This document shows positions 63,047-64,000 of a DNA stretch of 64,000 nt, one piece after another (positions within the stretch are counted from its first letter, which is position 1; every line of letters begins with the position of its first letter). Position numbers and translations under genes: made by a program. This stretch comes from Alphaproteobacteria bacterium (GTDB lineage Bacteria; Pseudomonadota; Alphaproteobacteria; Micropepsales; Micropepsaceae). The stretch is taken from positions 186,001-250,000 of the forward strand of contig WGNJ01000018.1 in NCBI GenBank assembly GCA_016124635.1. The letters run 5' to 3'. Under the pieces are notes generated by a model. The model searched no databases, was not told where the DNA came from, and saw only the letters and a program-made list of their open reading frames with translations.

Positions 63047-63604
63047 ATGCGTTCGATATTGTTGTCCGCGGCAGCCGTCGCCGTTCTTTCAAGCAGCGCC
63101 TTCGCAGCGCCTGCTCAGTGGGCGGTGGACACGGGCAGAAGCAAGCTCGGCTTTCATGTCGTGGTCAACGGCGAAAAGGTCGACGGCACCCTGCCGTTCG
63201 GTGCGGTGATCGCTTTCGATCCGGCTGATCTCGCGCACTCCAGCATCAAGGCGACGGTCGACATGACATCCGCGAAGTCAGGGAACGCGACGCGCGACGC
63301 AATGTTGCCCCTGCCCGCCTGGTTCAACGCCAAGCAATTTCCCAAGGCACAGTTCACGACGAACTCGATCACGTCGAAAGGCGGCGACGCCTACGAAGCG
63401 GCGGGGGTGCTGTCGCTCAGGGGCATTTCGAAGCCCGTGAGCCTGCCGTTCACGCTGACGATCAACGGGAATATGGCACATGCCGTCGGCGAAGCGACAA
63501 TCCAGCGGCTCGATTACAAGATCGGGGAAGGCAAGGACTTCGCGCCGCCGACGGTCGCGCTCGACGTGAAGGTTACCGTCGACATCACCGCGACGCGCAA
63601 GTGA
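63047..63604 (+). CDS. Second YceI-family periplasmic protein
   Basis: This 185-residue YceI protein has a signal peptide (ILLSAAAVAVLSSSAFA) followed by QWAVDTGRSKLGFHVVVNGEKVDGTL, RDAMLPLPAWFNAKQFPKAQF, GVLSLRGISKPVSLPFTL and YKIGEGKDFA. It differs from the first YceI in the N-terminal strands (SKLGFH versus VGFCLSH), so the two are diverged paralogs. GGAGAG lies 4 bases before the ATG. An in-frame GTG at 63035 overlaps the cytochrome stop. Confidence 0.92.
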   Translation: MRSILLSAAAVAVLSSSAFAAPAQWAVDTGRSKLGFHVVVNGEKVDGTLPFGAVIAFDPADLAHSSIKATVDMTSAKSGNATRDAMLPLPAWFNAKQFPKAQFTTNSITSKGGDAYEAAGVLSLRGISKPVSLPFTLTINGNMAHAVGEATIQRLDYKIGEGKDFAPPTVALDVKVTVDITATRK

Positions 63605-63643
63605 CTTGTGGGCCGGCCGCGCGCGCCGCTATGAGTGCGGCAC

Positions 63644-64000
63644 ATGAGCCAGCCCTCGTCCATCGTAGCGCCGACCGCAGCGAACATCGCACGCGCCGCC
63701 CAGCTGTTGCTTGACGGACGCCTGGTCGCGTTTCCGACGGAGACCGTCTATGGGCTCGGCGCGGACGCGCGCAGCGAGCAGGCGGTTGCCGCGATCTTCG
63801 CGGCAAAAGGGCGGCCCCGATTCAATCCGCTGATCGTTCACGTCGCCTCGCTCGCGGCGGCACGCGAACTCGGCGCGTTCGACGCGCGCGCGCTCAAATT
63901 GGCTGAGGCGTTTTGGCCCGGGCCTCTCACGGTTGTTGTGCCACGGCTGGCGACGTCAGGCCTTTCGTGGCTTGCGTCGGCGGGTCTCGAGACCATCGCC
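63644..64000 (+). CDS. L-threonylcarbamoyladenylate synthase, cut by the right edge
   Basis: The first 119 codons of a Sua5/YrdC/TsaC-family enzyme are present. It starts ATG with SIVAPTAANIARAAQLLL, then GRLVAFPTETVYGLGADA and AIFAAKGRPRFNPLIVH, the defining YrdC motifs (KxR and SxN region as KGRPRFNP), then FWPGPLTVVVP. It makes threonylcarbamoyl-AMP for the universal tRNA t6A37 modification. Whether a Sua5 C-terminal domain follows cannot be seen. The start lies 39 bases after the second YceI stop. Confidence 0.93.
   Translation, partial: MSQPSSIVAPTAANIARAAQLLLDGRLVAFPTETVYGLGADARSEQAVAAIFAAKGRPRFNPLIVHVASLAAARELGAFDARALKLAEAFWPGPLTVVVPRLATSGLSWLASAGLETIA

Overview
The window is a GC-rich stretch of a bacterial chromosome that reads as alphaproteobacterial. 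The clues are an NAD-linked formate dehydrogenase operon of the fdsGBA-fdhD-fdsD type, an xseB-ispA-dxs isoprenoid block, DHA2/HlyD efflux genes, Sel1-repeat secretion-type proteins, ChaB and small outer-membrane barrels. Order and family cannot be fixed from the sequence alone. Genes are dense on both strands, and many neighbours are joined by 1-10 base stop/start overlaps (ATGA, TTGA, TAATG). I see no rRNA, tRNA, CRISPR array, insertion sequence or phage gene.

Layout, left to right. 1-2.4 kb (minus): pdxH, a CDF metal exporter and the N-terminal part of an aminoglycoside-phosphotransferase-like protein that runs off the left edge. 2.5-8.4 kb (plus): a Sel1 lipoprotein, a DnaJ/CbpA co-chaperone, a PhoA-type alkaline phosphatase, and thiC behind a clear TPP riboswitch. 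8.5-11.9 kb: a self-contained efflux operon (HlyD/EmrA-like protein, EmrB-like 14-TM transporter, TetR regulator) with a perfect 9+9 palindrome upstream that is the likely TetR operator. 12-13.8 kb: an autotransporter-like barrel protein. 13.9-18.1 kb: two overlapping PLP enzymes followed by a 619-residue protein with an N-terminal SLOG-like nucleotide-sensor fold and two C-terminal transmembrane pairs (SLATT/DUF4231-like). This is the best candidate for an uncharacterised conflict or signalling system here. 18.2-22.8 kb: a Sel1 protein, a DUF2237 gene with an awkward start, then fabI, a histidine phosphatase, aroC and a GNAT. 22.7-28.8 kb (minus): a lipoprotein, a methyltransferase, and xseB-ispA-dxs-RNA methyltransferase.

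29-34 kb: alpha/beta hydrolase plus cytochrome P450, an HDAC-family deacetylase, a ZntB/CorA-like transporter without the usual GxN motif, and a D-cysteine desulfhydrase-like enzyme. 34.1-41.7 kb (minus): the formate dehydrogenase operon with its maturation genes fdhD and mobA. It is followed by an overlooked 48-residue ORF coupled to mobA by TAATG and by a secreted CBM9/DOMON-like protein. 41.8-47 kb: a possible leaderless small gene, two universal stress proteins, ChaB, DUF2784, two metallo-beta-lactamase-fold hydrolases and a TMEM175-like channel. 47-53.3 kb: a secreted orphan, a complete spermidine/putrescine-type ABC transporter and another Cys/Trp-rich secreted orphan. 53.5-58.6 kb: VOC protein, rhodanese plus hotdog thioesterase, M13 peptidase, DUF4240 and an SDR. 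59-64 kb: an outer-membrane barrel with a textbook terminator, an acyl-CoA dehydrogenase, a YceI-cytochrome b561-YceI cluster, and the start of a Sua5/YrdC tRNA t6A enzyme cut by the right edge.

Most of the window is housekeeping metabolism and envelope or stress functions. The metabolic modules are complete units: formate oxidation with Mo-cofactor assembly, thiamine synthesis under riboswitch control, isoprenoid precursor synthesis and polyamine import. Functions are assigned by reading motifs. No database search was run.
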